Source of the DNA: Panorpa germanica
Taxonomy: Eukaryota > Arthropoda > Insecta > Mecoptera > Panorpidae
Reading direction: 5' to 3'
DNA: 64,000 nucleotides
Assembly: GCA_963678705.1 (NCBI GenBank)
Contig: OY783211.1
Span: forward strand, 18,738,603-18,802,602
Made by a program: the position numbers and the translations under genes. The notes under the pieces were generated by a model. That model was not told the origin of the DNA and searched no databases. It saw only the letters and a program-made list of their open reading frames with translations. Positions 47,164 to 59,426 of this stretch are shown one piece after another (the first letter of the stretch is position 1; the number at the start of each line of letters is the position of its first letter).

Positions 47164-47922
47164 TTACTTAAATTGACCAGGAGCTGGTCCAAAGAATGTA
47201 CCCCCTTGCTTACTAGCGGCTCTAGACGGTGCAAAACCAAGCAACTTTTGAATGTTCTGCCGAATAGACATAGTACATAAAATGTACAAAAATATAAATG
47301 AACATTCTGTGTAATCGTCTCCTGGAAGATTTCTATGACTGAGTCCTTGAATCCACGAAATTGGCACAAATGGAAGACGAGCAACAACACGTCCGTCGAA
47401 ACTGTTAATTAAAATAAAAAGATTAATGAATACTGATTAGTATATATTGTATTGTATTTGCAATTAATACTTACATGCTGTTAAACATGCTCAGCAGTGC
47501 TGTAAATGCAAATCCTATAGCGAACATTGATTTCATTTTACCGAGAGATAAATCTCGATTGTTATTTTTAAGTTTTTCTTCATCACGTTCAATTTTTTTC
47601 TTGTGATGTTTATCCAATGAATCACCGTGAGTTTCTTTGCGTCTTTCCACTGAATAAAAAGTATGGTTATAATTTTAATTTATTTGTAAAAGTATAAGAG
47701 CAATAATTGAACATACATCTTTTACTCTGTTTCTCAACTTCAGTCTTCAATTTTTGATATTTCTCAGTTCTGTATACCATTAACCATGTCAGACCTGTAA
47801 GATATCGGGTTGTAATTTATAGCCTTAAATTGTTAATATTACAAAAATTATGAATAAATACCTTCGCCAAGTAGTGCTGTACAGATAGATATAAAAACAA
47901 TTAATAAAGTATCTGCCCACAT
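47164..47922 (-). CDS. TMCO1: TMCO1, ER calcium-load-activated calcium channel
   Basis: Four exons on the minus strand: 47922-47862, 47794-47717, 47649-47475, 47401-47164, with GT-AG borders and consistent phases (1, 1, 2). They encode 183 residues (the human protein has 188). The start MWADTLLIVFISICTALLGE matches the TMCO1 N-terminus and gives helix 1. A basic coiled coil follows (YRTEKYQKLKTEVEKQSKR, KKKIERDEEKLKNNNRDLS). Then come the conserved membrane and pore segment (KMKSMFAIGFAFTALLSMFN), PISWIQGLSHRNLPGDD, FIFLYILCTMSIRQNIQK, and the tail LGFAPSRAASKQG. TMCO1 sits in the ER membrane, assembles when luminal calcium is high and leaks it, and is also part of multipass-protein translocon complexes. 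It shares a 471-bp upstream region with Rpn3. In the frame opposite or shifted, nothing is coding. Confidence 0.97.
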
Positions 47923-48393
47923 ATTAATTTTTATAATGATTTTTGTTTTTATTAACAAATTGAACTCGTCAGCAATTGAAAATATTGTAAAATTAAATAC
48001 CGAAATGGTGAAAGAACTTATTAATTTTGTCAAAGATAAAACGATAAGTTTAATACTTAAACCGACAGATGGCTTGAACCATGAAGATGTCTAAAAATAT
48101 AAATCAAAAATATTACTACATCCAATCAATTTAAACCAATTAATTATAATATTTCATTTGTTTTAAGTCATTTGGTGTTATAATTAAAAGCACATTTAAA
48201 AAGTTAATAATTTAAGAACCAGAGATAACTTATTTAAAAACTTACATACAGTAAAATATGTTAGCATATGGCAGCACTGGCATCCATAGTTACTCGACAA
48301 ATTTTGACACAACATAAAAGGTTGTTAAAAAGTATAGTGAGCATAATTAGTAGGTGCTAGGTTAACAGTGATTCTTCAAAATATTATATTAAA
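47923..48393. promoter_or_regulatory. Presumed bidirectional promoter of TMCO1 (-) and Rpn3 (+)
   Basis: Only 471 bp separate the two start codons, which face away from each other, so both promoters and 5'UTRs must lie here. No TATA box is obvious near either start. Both genes are housekeeping-type, for which shared TATA-less promoters are common. This rests on geometry alone. Confidence 0.55.
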
Positions 48394-49881
48394 ATGGGTG
48401 CATTATCTGCTGAAAATACAAATGATGTGGAAATGAAAAACGTTGATAGTCCAGCTGCAAGTGGTGAAGAACCCGTTGAACCGAAGAAAGATGCTGATTT
48501 GTTAAGTGTTCAAGATATACGAGAACATGCCCGTCAAATAGACAAAGCAGTTGTCAGCAAAGAACCTAGATTTCTTTTACGTGTGCTTCGTGCACTTCCT
48601 AGTACACGTAGGAAACTAAATGCACTTGTTCTTCGCACACTAGCATGTCAATTGTATCCTGCTGGTATTGAACGTGAAAATATCCTGAAGTTCGTAGATG
48701 AAGCCCCCGCCGGAGAACCGGAACCGGTCAGAGTAAGAACTGCAATTAAGTCACCTGTTCCAGAAGTCGATGTATACTTTCACTTGTTAATATTAGTAAA
48801 ATTAATCGATTCAGGCAAGTTAGACGATGCAAATGTATGCTCTGATTTGCTGATGTCTAAAGTAACTGCTTTAAATCGTCGTACTATTGATTTAATTGCT
48901 GCTAAATGTTATTTTTATCATTCAAGAGTAGCTGAATTGACTAACAAACTTGATGGAATACGAGGCTTTTTACATGCCCGTTTACGTACTGCAACTCTAC
49001 GTAATGACTTCGAAGGTCAGGCAGTAATTATTAACTGTTTACTTCGAAATTACCTGCATTACTCTTTATATGATCAAGCTGACAAACTTGTAAGTAAGAG
49101 TGTATTTCCAGAATCTGCTAGCAACAATGAGTGGGCTAGATTCTTGTACTATTTAGGGCGTATTAAAGCTGCAAGATTAGAATACAGTTCTGCTCATAAG
49201 CATTTAGTACAAGCAATGAGAAAAGCTCCACAAAATGCTGCTGTAGGATTCCGGCAGACTGCACAGAAATTGGCTATCGTTGTTGAACTTCTTCTGGGAG
49301 ATATTCCAGAACGACAGATATTTAGACAAAACGCATTACGTCGTTCTTTGGCCCCATACTTTCAGTTAACGCAAGCAGTGCGTATGGGAAATTTACAGAG
49401 ATTTGGAGAAGTTCTTGAGAATTTTGGACCACAATTCAGACAGGACCATACATTCACGTTGATTCTTCGTTTGAGACATAACGTTATCAAAACTGCAATA
49501 AGATCAATTGGTTTGTCATACTCCAGAATTTCACCACAAGATATAGCTAAGAAATTGGGTTTAGACTCGGCTGAAGATGCCGAATTTATCGTAGCAAAAG
49601 CTATTAGGGATGGAGTCATCGAAGCCACTTTAGACCCCGAACGAGGATATATGCGAAGCAAGGAAAGCACTGATATATATTGCACCAGGGAGCCACAGTT
49701 AGCTTTCCATCAAAGAATTTCATTTTGTCTTGATTTGCATAATCAGAGTGTAAAAGCTATGAGGTATCCTCCTAAGGCTTATGGAAAAGATTTAGAAAGT
49801 GCTGAAGAGCGTCGGGAACGTGAACAACAGGATTTGGAATTAGCAAAGGAGATGGCTGAAGAAGATGATGACGGTTTCTAA
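48394..49881 (+). CDS. Rpn3: 26S proteasome non-ATPase regulatory subunit 3 (Rpn3/PSMD3)
   Basis: A single uninterrupted exon of 495 codons starts at ATG 48394 ([20 protein letters not shown]). Human PSMD3 is 534 residues, with a longer low-complexity start. Residues about 35-360 are helical repeats typical of lid subunits ([73 protein letters not shown]). Residues about 365-425 are the winged-helix half of the PCI domain ([39 protein letters not shown]). The end is charged and acidic ([10 protein letters not shown]). Rpn3 is a horseshoe-forming scaffold of the proteasome lid, holding other PCI subunits around the Rpn8-Rpn11 deubiquitinase. The lack of introns contrasts with its spliced neighbours. 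AATAAAATAAAATAAAATAT at 50008-50027 gives likely polyadenylation signals. Confidence 0.97.
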   Translation: MGALSAENTNDVEMKNVDSPAASGEEPVEPKKDADLLSVQDIREHARQIDKAVVSKEPRFLLRVLRALPSTRRKLNALVLRTLACQLYPAGIERENILKFVDEAPAGEPEPVRVRTAIKSPVPEVDVYFHLLILVKLIDSGKLDDANVCSDLLMSKVTALNRRTIDLIAAKCYFYHSRVAELTNKLDGIRGFLHARLRTATLRNDFEGQAVIINCLLRNYLHYSLYDQADKLVSKSVFPESASNNEWARFLYYLGRIKAARLEYSSAHKHLVQAMRKAPQNAAVGFRQTAQKLAIVVELLLGDIPERQIFRQNALRRSLAPYFQLTQAVRMGNLQRFGEVLENFGPQFRQDHTFTLILRLRHNVIKTAIRSIGLSYSRISPQDIAKKLGLDSAEDAEFIVAKAIRDGVIEATLDPERGYMRSKESTDIYCTREPQLAFHQRISFCLDLHNQSVKAMRYPPKAYGKDLESAEERREREQQDLELAKEMAEEDDDGF

Positions 49882-50735
49882 ACTATTCATACTGATTCAC
49901 CAAATATGTTTTTAATATTAACTAATTTCTGATTGTTTTACGTAGAAATATATAACATATTATTTACTCATCCATAACTGTAATTTTTAAAATTAGTTTG
50001 ATATAAATAAAATAAAATAAAATATACATCTGAAACTGTTCCCTTGTGCTAAATATTTATTTATCAGGTATTGTACTATTTTAGTGTTTATGGTGGTGGA
50101 CACTCTTAGTTAGCAATGAAAGGCGCTCATTAAAACTTCAATAGATATACGTACTTTGTACAATTAATTGTTAAATAGTTTTTTGTTTTCTTGAATTCAT
50201 AATCTTGCATTTGGTGAAGTTATATCATTTATTAAATTTCTGAGTAAAATATCACAAGGATAATAATTTCTAAAATTATTACAATTTAAAGTTTTGTGTT
50301 ATCAAAGTCTGCCATGTCACGTCTATATATTTTGCGATAAAACAAATTATCAAAACAAAAATATTTTTATATAACATAGCTGTTTATAAAAGAATTTTAA
50401 CGTAAAAAATTAAAACAGAAGTTTTTTTTCAAAAGATGAAGATTTTTAAACATACCGCCATATTTATTTGGTTTGTCAGGATCGCAGTCAAGAGAGTATT
50501 CTTTTTTTTATCACTAGTCGTATCTCATTTAATAAATGAATGCAGCCATAGTTGCCTAACCAAAACCAGCACCGTACAGTAGTCACTGGGCTAATGTTCC
50601 CTCTTATATTATCGGCTTATTATTATCGTAGTGTGCCAGAAAATATTAGTGAAAACATAATATAATTTACATTAGAATAAATACTAACCGTTGTGTAAAA
50701 TAAATTGACCCAAAAGATATCAATGTGTACTGGAA
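49882..50735. other. Rpn3 3' end and ZCCHC14-like promoter/5'UTR
   Basis: Contains the Rpn3 polyadenylation signals (50008-50027), then AT-rich sequence, then a more balanced patch at about 50540-50640 (CCAAAACCAGCACCGTACAGTAGTCACT) that probably holds the start site of the next gene. No other exon was seen. Confidence 0.5.
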
Positions 50736-50746
50736 ATGGTGTGTAA
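50723..50746 (+). CDS. Upstream ORF overlapping the ZCCHC14-like start
   Basis: ATG 50723 opens MCTGNGV and stops at TAA 50744-50746. It overlaps the main ATG (50736) by 11 bases in the +1 frame. If translated it would compete with the main start and could lower its use. Conservation would be needed to believe in a role. Confidence 0.3.
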   Translation: MCTGNGV

Positions 50747-53700
50747 AGAAGACGTGGTATCATGGTTTAATGAGTTAGAAAGTTATAAACGTATCGAGGC
50801 AATGTGTACCCTATTAAATATGTGCCTTCCGTTTGAGTTAAGATTTTTGGGTACATGTATTGAAGACCTCGGAAGACGCGATTTTCAATTGTTGAGAGGT
50901 GTTGCACACAGCGTTAATAATTCAGGTGAATTATCCGCCATTTACGACTCTTGCTTGTCAGGGGGGCCGTCAGATCAACGAATTAGAAGAAAATTGGCAT
51001 TGTATGTTGCCTTATTACGTACTGGAAGTACTCTTTGTGTTAATGATTTATATAGGGTACTTTCGGGATGGGATTATAATGATTTACTAACAGTTCCACC
51101 GGGAGTACCCTTAGAAGAAATTTTATTATTGTATACGTTAGCTCACTGGCATCCAGTATTTTCTTTTGACCAACGTCAACATTGCGGAAATATTGTTAAA
51201 AAATTGATGGATGAGCGTATTTTGGCACAGAGTTCTCAATCTTCAACTCCAATGGGATTGCACGGATTGTCCAAACCTATGTCACAAGTAAGTTATTTTT
51301 TATATCTTTACCATTTTATTGTCAATATTATATATTATGCATATATTTTGTATGAAAGCTGTTCTTATTATGAAATTATTAATTTCATTTTATTATATAT
51401 TTATGATTCTTATACCAGTAACCTTGAGTAGTAGAATGTTGCAATTAGCAATTTCAAACTGCGTTGTATTTCTGCTACGTTATATATTTATATTTTTTCT
51501 TAATTTTGCAAATTGTGCAATGTTTTATATGTTACAGTATATGAAGTACAGTACAAATATTACTTTCTTCTTTAGTCTTTGTTACAAGTTTCCTTGTTGA
51601 AATTTTAATTATATGTAATGAACATACTCTTATTATATTTATATGTTAATATTTATATAATTTTGTTGTCATTTTTCAGGTTTCACCCACATCACTACAA
51701 ATCGATATATCAACTCCAACTATGCATAATTTGTCACCAAATCAATCAATATCATCTACAACACATTCATTAGTTTCAATTCAGCAACAGCAACCTTTAT
51801 TAAATACAGCAATAATTAGTGATCAACATCAACAGAACTTATCAGCAACAAATTTGTCAAATGTATGTCAAACTCCACCTTTAACAATTGTAACCAGTCA
51901 TCATCATAGTCATTCTCCAAATTTAGCTAATCAATTTGTACTACCAAACATTGTTTCTGAACAGTCTTCTACTGGTCACACAAATATATCAATTGGTGGC
52001 AATGTCTCGTCTGTAATGAGTAGTGAGGTCATGATAGCTGGAGCACACATTATACCACCTGTTTTAACAATGGGTGATTTTACTGTACCTCCTGGCCCTT
52101 GGTCTAGAGCAACTGTTATGAATCAAGGACCTGTGCCTATTACTATAAATCCAATCGAGGTAAATATGAAACCTAAAAATATATATTTTTTTTAATTTTA
52201 ACTATATATAAATTATATAATACATTCATATATATATTGAGTTTATAAAGGGATTCCCCTTACTGCACATTAGACAAATTAACGGGAATTCCCTATTTAT
52301 AGTATGATAAGAAATATGTAGTGAACTATTTTTTACTACTTAATGGAAGTGTTATATTTATATGTGACATTATGTAACACTTGTTGATTTGTTCACAACA
52401 AAGCAAACAAATGATGCAAGTTTTTATTTTTATGGACCGTTCAACAAATATATTAAATAATTTTGTTGTAAATATATGTGCATTATCTTTCAATAATAAT
52501 TTTTTGGTATGTTTTATTAATAGAATTATTTTCCAGATACTGCCATATACCACTTCACCGTCCCCACTGTTAAGTCAACCTACATCACCAACTCAAAGTA
52601 GAGCACCAAGTCCGACATTGAATCAAAATCAAAATCAACAGCAAAAGCATCATCAACCTCTACACATATCGCAGCAGCATTCAAGATCACCATCAGTAAG
52701 ATCAACAACATTACAATCAACAACAGGAAATAGTCGAACAACATCAACCATACAGTCTAGAAAACCACAATCAGAATCAACTCCTCCATTAACAACTTCA
52801 CCGCCTGTGATTTCTACAATGCAACAGCATCATCTCCATCAACAACAACAACAACACGTGCCTGTAATGATGACATCATCATCAACAACAACATCATCCA
52901 CATCGTCTGGGTCATATTGTAAAGATGTCAATGTAACGTCGTCACTACCAAGTCTACATAAATCTAGTCAAAAACAATTAGGGAATTATACTCTACACGA
53001 GGTTCGTAAGAAAATTCTATTATAGTCTTATATTAATCGCGATTTCAAAATTAATAATTTTCTTTCTTCAAGGTCATTCATATGGATGAAGAAAATTTAT
53101 TGAAATTTGGTATGCCAGCTGGAGCTATGAATCAATTAAGAAATATAGTAAACTGTAATGGATATTGTTTGCAAACATTACAACAGCAACAATTACATAA
53201 TCCGAATATACAACAAAATACAATTATAAATCAGTCACAAATACCAACGATACAACAAAATATAAATTGCCAAATAAGTATGAATCGTGTGAAACATAGC
53301 CATCAGCCTACAATATATTGTGCAAACCAATTACAAGCATTAAGACTAGATGCAGAAAGCTCGCGGCACTTATCAAGTGAAGGTGAGTCTGGATCTTCGG
53401 GTAGCGCTGGTCATTCTCCTCCAGATACGCCGGCCCCAAGTTATACAAATACAAGGACAAAAGAAAGTAGATGTAGGATAAATGGTCGCCCACAAGTGCA
53501 GGAGAAAATATTCACAAGTACGGACTCACTATCCTCAATAGCATCCGGATCTGGAACTCTACCTACAGCAACCACGCAGTATGCATATTTACCGCACAGT
53601 CATTTTACTTCTCCACGTAGTACTGTATTTACACATTTTCCCCCAAATTATAGGCCGCCCCCTCAGATATATCAACCAAATGGTGATATTGTATATCCAT

Positions 53701-53906
53701 TTCCCCCGCCTCCACCTTTTATTGCAGCAACGACAATGCCAGTGTATCAACAAAGTAACTCCAGTGGACAAAAGCTATCTTGTTGGAACTGTGGAGGAAA
53801 CGGACATACGGGCATGGAATGTAAAGAACCCACAATGGAAGACATTACGAGACCGGGAAGTTACCAGTTGGACTATAGTACTAATAACCAGGATTTGGAT
53901 AAGTAG
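50736..53906 (+). CDS. ZCCHC14/ZCCHC2-family zinc-knuckle protein
   Basis: Four exons, all joined in phase 0: 50736-51287, 51680-52159, 52537-53001, 53073-53906, giving 776 residues. The N-terminal 160 residues form the family's helical domain (VVSWFNELESYKRIEAMCTL, FELRFLGTCIEDLGRRDF, RRKLALYVALLRTG). A long disordered Gln/Ser/Thr/Pro/His-rich middle follows. A SAM-like segment is split across the exon 3/4 junction (LGNYTLHE-VIHMDEENLLKFGMPAG). The single CCHC knuckle is near the C-terminus (CWNCGGNGHTGMEC), followed by KEPTMEDITRPGSYQLDYS, very like vertebrate ZCCHC14. Vertebrate ZCCHC14 and ZCCHC2 recruit the TENT4 non-canonical poly(A) polymerases to RNA; a similar role here is inference. 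No PX domain (present in vertebrate relatives) was recognised. Low-complexity CAA/CAG runs are frequent. Confidence 0.85.
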
Positions 53907-55276
53907 GATAAGTTTTTTTTATATGTATATATATATATGTACAGTTTATATTTTCTGAATCAGATTGCATCCAAGTTACTACTGCCAGTGTAATTTATAA
54001 AGTAAGGTCGTCCTTAATGAGATAAATGTACTAAATGCCTTTCATGGTGCGTAACAAGTGTTAATAATTAATTATATTTAATATAAAAAGACTTTTTTTA
54101 TAATTATTAATAATTTATATATGTATAATATAAACAAACCCAGTGTGTTTAAAGATCATGACCATTTGTTAAGAAAGATATCATTTTTGTTTTGCTAATA
54201 ATTTTAAAATCCAGACATAGTTATAAATCGTAATTAATAATTAATATTAAGTAAGACACAATATTAAGAACAATAATAATTAAAGCTAAAGTAATAAATT
54301 TTAGGTATTTAATAAATTATACTAAAATTAATCTAATACCAATAATGAAGAAACCCAAAAGCAATATTGTTAGTTCCAGTATTAAGAATATGGATAGAAA
54401 ACGAGAATCAGCTAAATGTAAAAAGTAGTTTTTTACCATAGAATGTGAAAAGGAATGTTGTGTGCATTATGTTTGAAATTGTTCTAAGGAAGTTTTAGCG
54501 GTTTATGATTTTTTTTGTTCATCGTTTAGTGTTGAAAACAGTGGCTTGATATTTTTAAGTCTATACATATATATATATATATTTTTTCTTGTTATATAAA
54601 AAAAAATCAGTGCCACAAAATTTCATTCTAACTTTTAAAACTAATTGTGATGTTTAAAATATTTCCTCGGACTTTTATATATTCGTTAAAAAAAATAACT
54701 GAGTGAAATTTTTGAATCATTTTATTTACCTATATATATAATAAAAATGAAAAAAAGAATAAATATTATTTGCATCTTAAAAATATAAATTATATTATAT
54801 ATATACATAACTAGGTGCATATTTGTAAAATTAAAGCAATATTAAAGTTTGTACTTTTTGCTCGCAAAGAAATATTAATACAATGTTTTTTTTTTTACAT
54901 ATTTTATTAGCATTTCGATTAAATATTTTATTTTAAATAAATGAATTATATTTCAAAACTAATAAAAAAAAGTTGTTCAAATGAAATAAAAGTTACATGC
55001 ATTTTTTTTAACCTATTTTATGTTGTTTTATTTTACTTTACTATATGTTTTTTTTTTGTAGAAGTCAAATTGTTGTGATATTGTTGTTTTGTTATAGTTT
55101 GCCAATACTTTACTTAAGTCTGTATAAAGTAATATACCTGTTCTAGTTAAAGAAATAGTAATGTAAATACCATAGCAACCAAACAATTGTATATTAATAG
55201 AACATTCGAAACAAAAGCACTTTTCTGAAATAAAATCAGTATTTATTTATTTTAATTAAATTCAACTTCTAACAAA
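53907..55276. other. ZCCHC14-like 3'UTR and DNAAF6 upstream region
   Basis: AT-rich with several AATAAA motifs (for example near 54270-54310 and 54945). Likely 3'UTR for the first part. No exon recognised. Confidence 0.5.
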
Positions 55277-56599
55277 ATGAATTTTGAAAGTATTACTGAT
55301 ACTTGTAATATTGTCAAACTTGCAGAATTATTGAAACCACAAGATGAGTCTTCGGAGGAAGAGGAAGATGATCTTCCTTCAACAGGATTACACAAAATGG
55401 GTTAGAATGAGTACTTGTGATGTTATATATTTAATATACTTGGTGTTCCAATTAGTTAACTATGTGACCATGTGACATACGAGTAGGTGTGGTTCGTGAA
55501 TATGTAATGCATGACATAAAAATTACCACTATTTTTTTATGTTTATTTTCACTTTCATTTCATATTACTTAATCTCGTCCTATTTCCGATGCTCAATTCT
55601 ACTAACGAGGATCTCCTACAATCTTTGCAATATTTATGGTGCCGTGGTCTCATATGTGTGAACTACATCGTTGCTTCAAGTTTTATGATTAAATTAATAC
55701 TGACAACAACGAAACCTAGAAAATATAGCGCTAGGTTCGGGGATTGAACGCAAACACAGCAATCTGACGTAATGCATAAATGGCCTCGGCCAGTATGTTG
55801 TTAATTAATAATTTTCCAGATTTATTAACAAATTGAACACCTAATAGGATAGCAACTATTATAACATGACAATAATTTCAAACAAATTACTATATTAAAT
55901 GATCTTAAGTATTCAAATCCTAAATGATATAATGCTCGTAGGGCCTGGAGATATATGCCCCAAGAAGCCGAAACCACCCCTAAGAAAACCTTCGACTGTC
56001 AAGGGGGAGGGAAAACAAGCAGATGAAATAAGAGAATATGAAGAAATGCTTCAAGAAGGAGATGATAAGGAAATACTGGATTCAAGAGATACTCCTGAAT
56101 ATAATATAATCTATAAGCAAGCTATTACCACAGGAGATATATATTTGCAGGTATACAAATAAATTTCAAGTGTTAGAATTGTTGCATAATAATATATAGA
56201 AGGCTGTAGTGCCAAATGGCAAAAACATTAAAAGAAAAATAATATATAGAAGGCAAAATATACAAGTATAGTATAGTATATATTTTAATATAAAAATAAC
56301 TTACTATTAAAATATAGATTTCAAATAGTTCTATTTTATAGATGGGGATGAAGACTGCAGCTACTTCAAGTTGCGAAGATATGGTTATTACTATTAAACT
56401 TCCTGGAGAAACTATGGCATCTGTAGATTTACATGTAACTCCAGAAAATGTGTTGGTGGAAGGTAAACGTCACCTTCTTCGGCTTCCATTACCTCATAAA
56501 GTTAATCCAGATCACAGCAATGCAGCTTTTGAAGTCGATACCGAGCTACTGAAACTAACTTTAAGAATGGAGCGAGAATTCGATTTTGTCAATTTCTAA
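55277..56599 (+). CDS. DNAAF6: DNAAF6/PIH1D3, axonemal dynein preassembly factor
   Basis: Three exons, 55277-55400, 55942-56150 and 56342-56599, with GT-AG borders (phases 1 and 0), encode 196 residues (human about 214). An acidic N-terminus (SSEEEEDDLPSTGLHKMG) leads into PGDICPKKPKPP. Then comes the conserved TPEYNIIYKQAITTGDIYLQ block and a CS-like beta-sandwich (DMVITIKLPGETMASVDLHV, HLLRLPLPHKVNPD, ELLKLTLRMEREFDFVNF). DNAAF6 works in the cytoplasm with HSP70/HSP90 co-chaperones to fold and assemble dynein arms before import into motile cilia; in insects that means sperm flagella and chordotonal neurons. The second intron contains a 33-bp LINE stub. It should be expressed mainly in testis and ciliated sensory cells, from family knowledge. 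Confidence 0.95.
56205..56237 (+). mobile_element. 33-bp LINE 3'-end stub with perfect 17-bp target duplication
   Basis: AATAATATATAGAAGGC occurs at 56188-56204 and again, identical, at 56238-56254. Between them lies a 33-bp insert containing GCCAAATGGCAAAAACATTA, identical to the 3' end of the R1-type LINE fragment at about 1948, plus a short A-rich end. This is the expected product of target-primed reverse transcription that aborted almost at once. It lies in intron 2 of DNAAF6. Confidence 0.85.
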
Positions 56600-57483
56600 T
56601 TTTTGTTGTTTTATACATTTATTTCGAAATATTTTGATTTTATTTTGAAAATCTATGGTTTACTTTCAATTTAATAGACAATGTATTTTTACAATACCTT
56701 AATATGTACCCTATGTTTTTGTTAGGACTTATAGTCAAAATTATTTAAAATGAATAAAACGGTTTTTAAAAGCATAACGCAAAAGAAATTCTTATAATAT
56801 TTCAATTCTTTTATTATTCAAATTAATTTGTCTAATATAATCACCTTACTTAGCTTAGATATTATCAATGGTATATATTGTTACAGTTATATCCGAATTA
56901 TTTAAGTAATTTTTATGCGCAATGTTTTTATTAGTTATTGTTGTAGCATAAAGGAAAATGTGTCAGAAATAAAAGATTTAAAAAGTACATCTTTAAATGA
57001 AACCGTATGCAACAACTTTAACTTGTGAATACTTTAAGTTAATCCAAATCAAAATGAAACTTTTATAGCATTTGCTATTACCTGAAAAATATTGTAAAAG
57101 TAATTAAATATATACCGGAAATAATTGTGCTTAATATTAACTTTTGGACCTGATTTGACAACGGTATTAAATAAAAATAAATAAATAGAAGTTGTCCATG
57201 ATTTGTCTATATATGGAAACTTTATTTTATAGCAATGATTCGTGAATTACAGATAAGAATTTTTAACAATACAGATATTAAAAATTAATGCAAGTAATTC
57301 AGTGATTCATAGTTTAGAGGTATTTCCGGTTTAAAAATATGATAACAATCAATTAATCCTTTTGAACAATATTTAAATGGGCAAGGTTGAAAGTTCTCCC
57401 ATATTTGTTTTATATAAACAAAATGGCCAGTTAAAAAGGATAGAACTTCCATGGCATTTCGATTTTTTGAGTGTCATGCCTTA
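56600..57483. other. DNAAF6 3' region, no gene seen
   Basis: AT-rich. AATAAAA at about 56754 is a plausible polyadenylation signal for DNAAF6. No other gene seen. Confidence 0.5.
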
Positions 57484-58105
57484 ATGGGCTTGTGTCCTCA
57501 TTTTTTAGTGGTCGATTTTTCAATTGTTGATTGAAATTGATGTTAATAAATGTGTATTAGCGTGTCTATTTTATTAAATATCTAAATGTTGATGGAGATA
57601 TAGCAATTAAAAGTTTGAATTGTAGTTTTAGCGCTAGAAATGGTCGGCTATATTTGTATGACGTGATATGCATTTTAACGTCAGTTATTTGTTGAGTAGG
57701 TCAGTGCTGTGGTAATGTTCTGTAGCTGTTGGTAGTCGAATAATCAAGTCAAATCAAAGAATAATAAGTTTTTATTTTATTTAACCCTGCTAAGGCAGAC
57801 ATAATATTGAAATTTTATTGTTCCTTGAAATAGCTGTAAATAATATTTGATATTTTGATATATAAATACATATAGCAGAGATTTATGATCTGTAAGGTTG
57901 GCAGCGACTGTGATGTCACATGTATTTGGAATATGTACAGCGTTGAATGCCTTTAATAATTAGACAAAATCACTTTTTAATTGTTAATATCTCTTGACAT
58001 ATAAGGAGTTATTAAAAAATAATTGAACATTTGAGGTTGTAGTAACCCACTTTATCAATATGTAGTACACTTTTATAGAAATTAGGACATAGGACACAAG
58101 CCCAT
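57484..58105. mobile_element. MITE family M, copy C (best preserved)
   Basis: 622 bp with inverted ends ATGGGCTTGTGTCCT and AGGACACAAGCCCAT, flanked by TTA on both sides (57481-57483, 58106-58108). The 3-bp TTA duplication is that of PIF/Harbinger elements. Non-coding. It serves as reference for copies at 32549, 39540 and 59427. Confidence 0.85.
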
Positions 58106-59426
58106 TTATAGAGGACTAATGTTGCAATGGTCAATCCAGTGATACATGTTAATAAATAGAAATATTTTACATTCAATATTAATGTTAAAATTTTATTTAA
58201 AAATCGTAAAATTTAATAACTGAGTCTCGACAAACTACTCAACAAAAATGTTTGTAAGGACTTTACAACCAATATTGTTCATTTTTTATTAAATAATATT
58301 ATAACGGTTTTGAATAATAATTCTTCCAAATTTAGAAGTACGATATATCGCAGATGATAGTTTCAATCACTCATAACCCTGCCGGCACTTTATAACTTTT
58401 GACAGGCAATTTAGAACTAGATAACTGGGCGGCCTTCAGAATATTCGTGGTGCTGGTATCGTGCAATACGTTCTTTGGTATTGTTTTATTGGTTTCGACG
58501 ATTAAATTTCACGGGCGAATGCTTTTGTATCAACATACTTATTAATTTTGATCTACCAGATGATTATTTCTTTAAGTTTATTGTTATTCATTTTATTACT
58601 TCCGATTACAATTTCCGTATTGGCCAAATATGACATAATACTTATTTCTACGAGCGACCTTGATTAAATATCTAGAACAGAGGTGAGGAACATATATTGA
58701 CTTGTTTGGTTTATATTTAAACTTTAATACACTATATAAAATATTTATCAATTTCAGCACACCTGCGACTAAACTGGCTGCAACCTAAGTAACACCAAAT
58801 TGATCAAAATAACATTTTTACCACAAAACCGCTGCCTGTTTCATTTTGAATTCTCCTGCGATTTTCAATCCGCTAGATGGCGATAGTGTGTGCAGTTATT
58901 AATTATTTTTATTAATAGATATGACAATAAATAAGATAAATGAACATTATTCACATGTTATCTGCACTTTATATCAACAAAGTCAACATACCAGCACATG
59001 CTGTAGCTGCTGCGGTTCTCTTTTCACCTTTATACCATCGTACAGGTATGAGACATTATCTGCGCGGTGTACACAAACGCATGGCTAGACGATTTACGTG
59101 CGTGCGTGCTGTTTGTGACACTTTGAAAAATGATATAAAGCAACACCTTAGTGCTGATAAAATAAATGATATTTGATAAATACAGAGCTGTATTCAGGGG
59201 GGATTATTATTGTAACATTACCAATAAATAAATACCCAGGAGTAGAGCGATATATCTATAAACCTACTTAAAAAGTGGAGTTTTTGAAATATAAGAATTA
59301 AAGGAGTGACCCTTAATATCCCGGGTTCTATTTTAAAAAGCTGTTGCATCTTGTCTATAGACCCCCATAGTAAATAATATGGTAAAGTGTCCTGTTTTGT
59401 GACGTTTCTATCACTATTTCACTTCA
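58106..59426. other. Non-coding stretch between two oppositely oriented MITEs
   Basis: Mostly AT-rich. The frame at 58940-59176 has somewhat balanced codons (AHAVAAAVLFSPLYH) and an ACAG|GTATGA donor-like site at 59044, but no homology that I recognise. I do not call it a gene. Confidence 0.4.

Noticed and set aside
47151-47390. 79-codon minus-strand frame
   Set aside because: Shifted-frame shadow of TMCO1 exon 4, whose true frame matches the family.
49362-49685. 107-codon minus-strand frame
   Set aside because: Antisense shadow of Rpn3.
53581-53958. 125-codon plus-strand frame
   Set aside because: Off-frame shadow of the last ZCCHC14-like exon; the other frame carries the CCHC knuckle and conserved tail.
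58940-59176. Possible exon (balanced codons, donor-like site at 59044)
   Set aside because: No family, no partner exon, and it lies between two MITEs; kept only as a note in the region entry.
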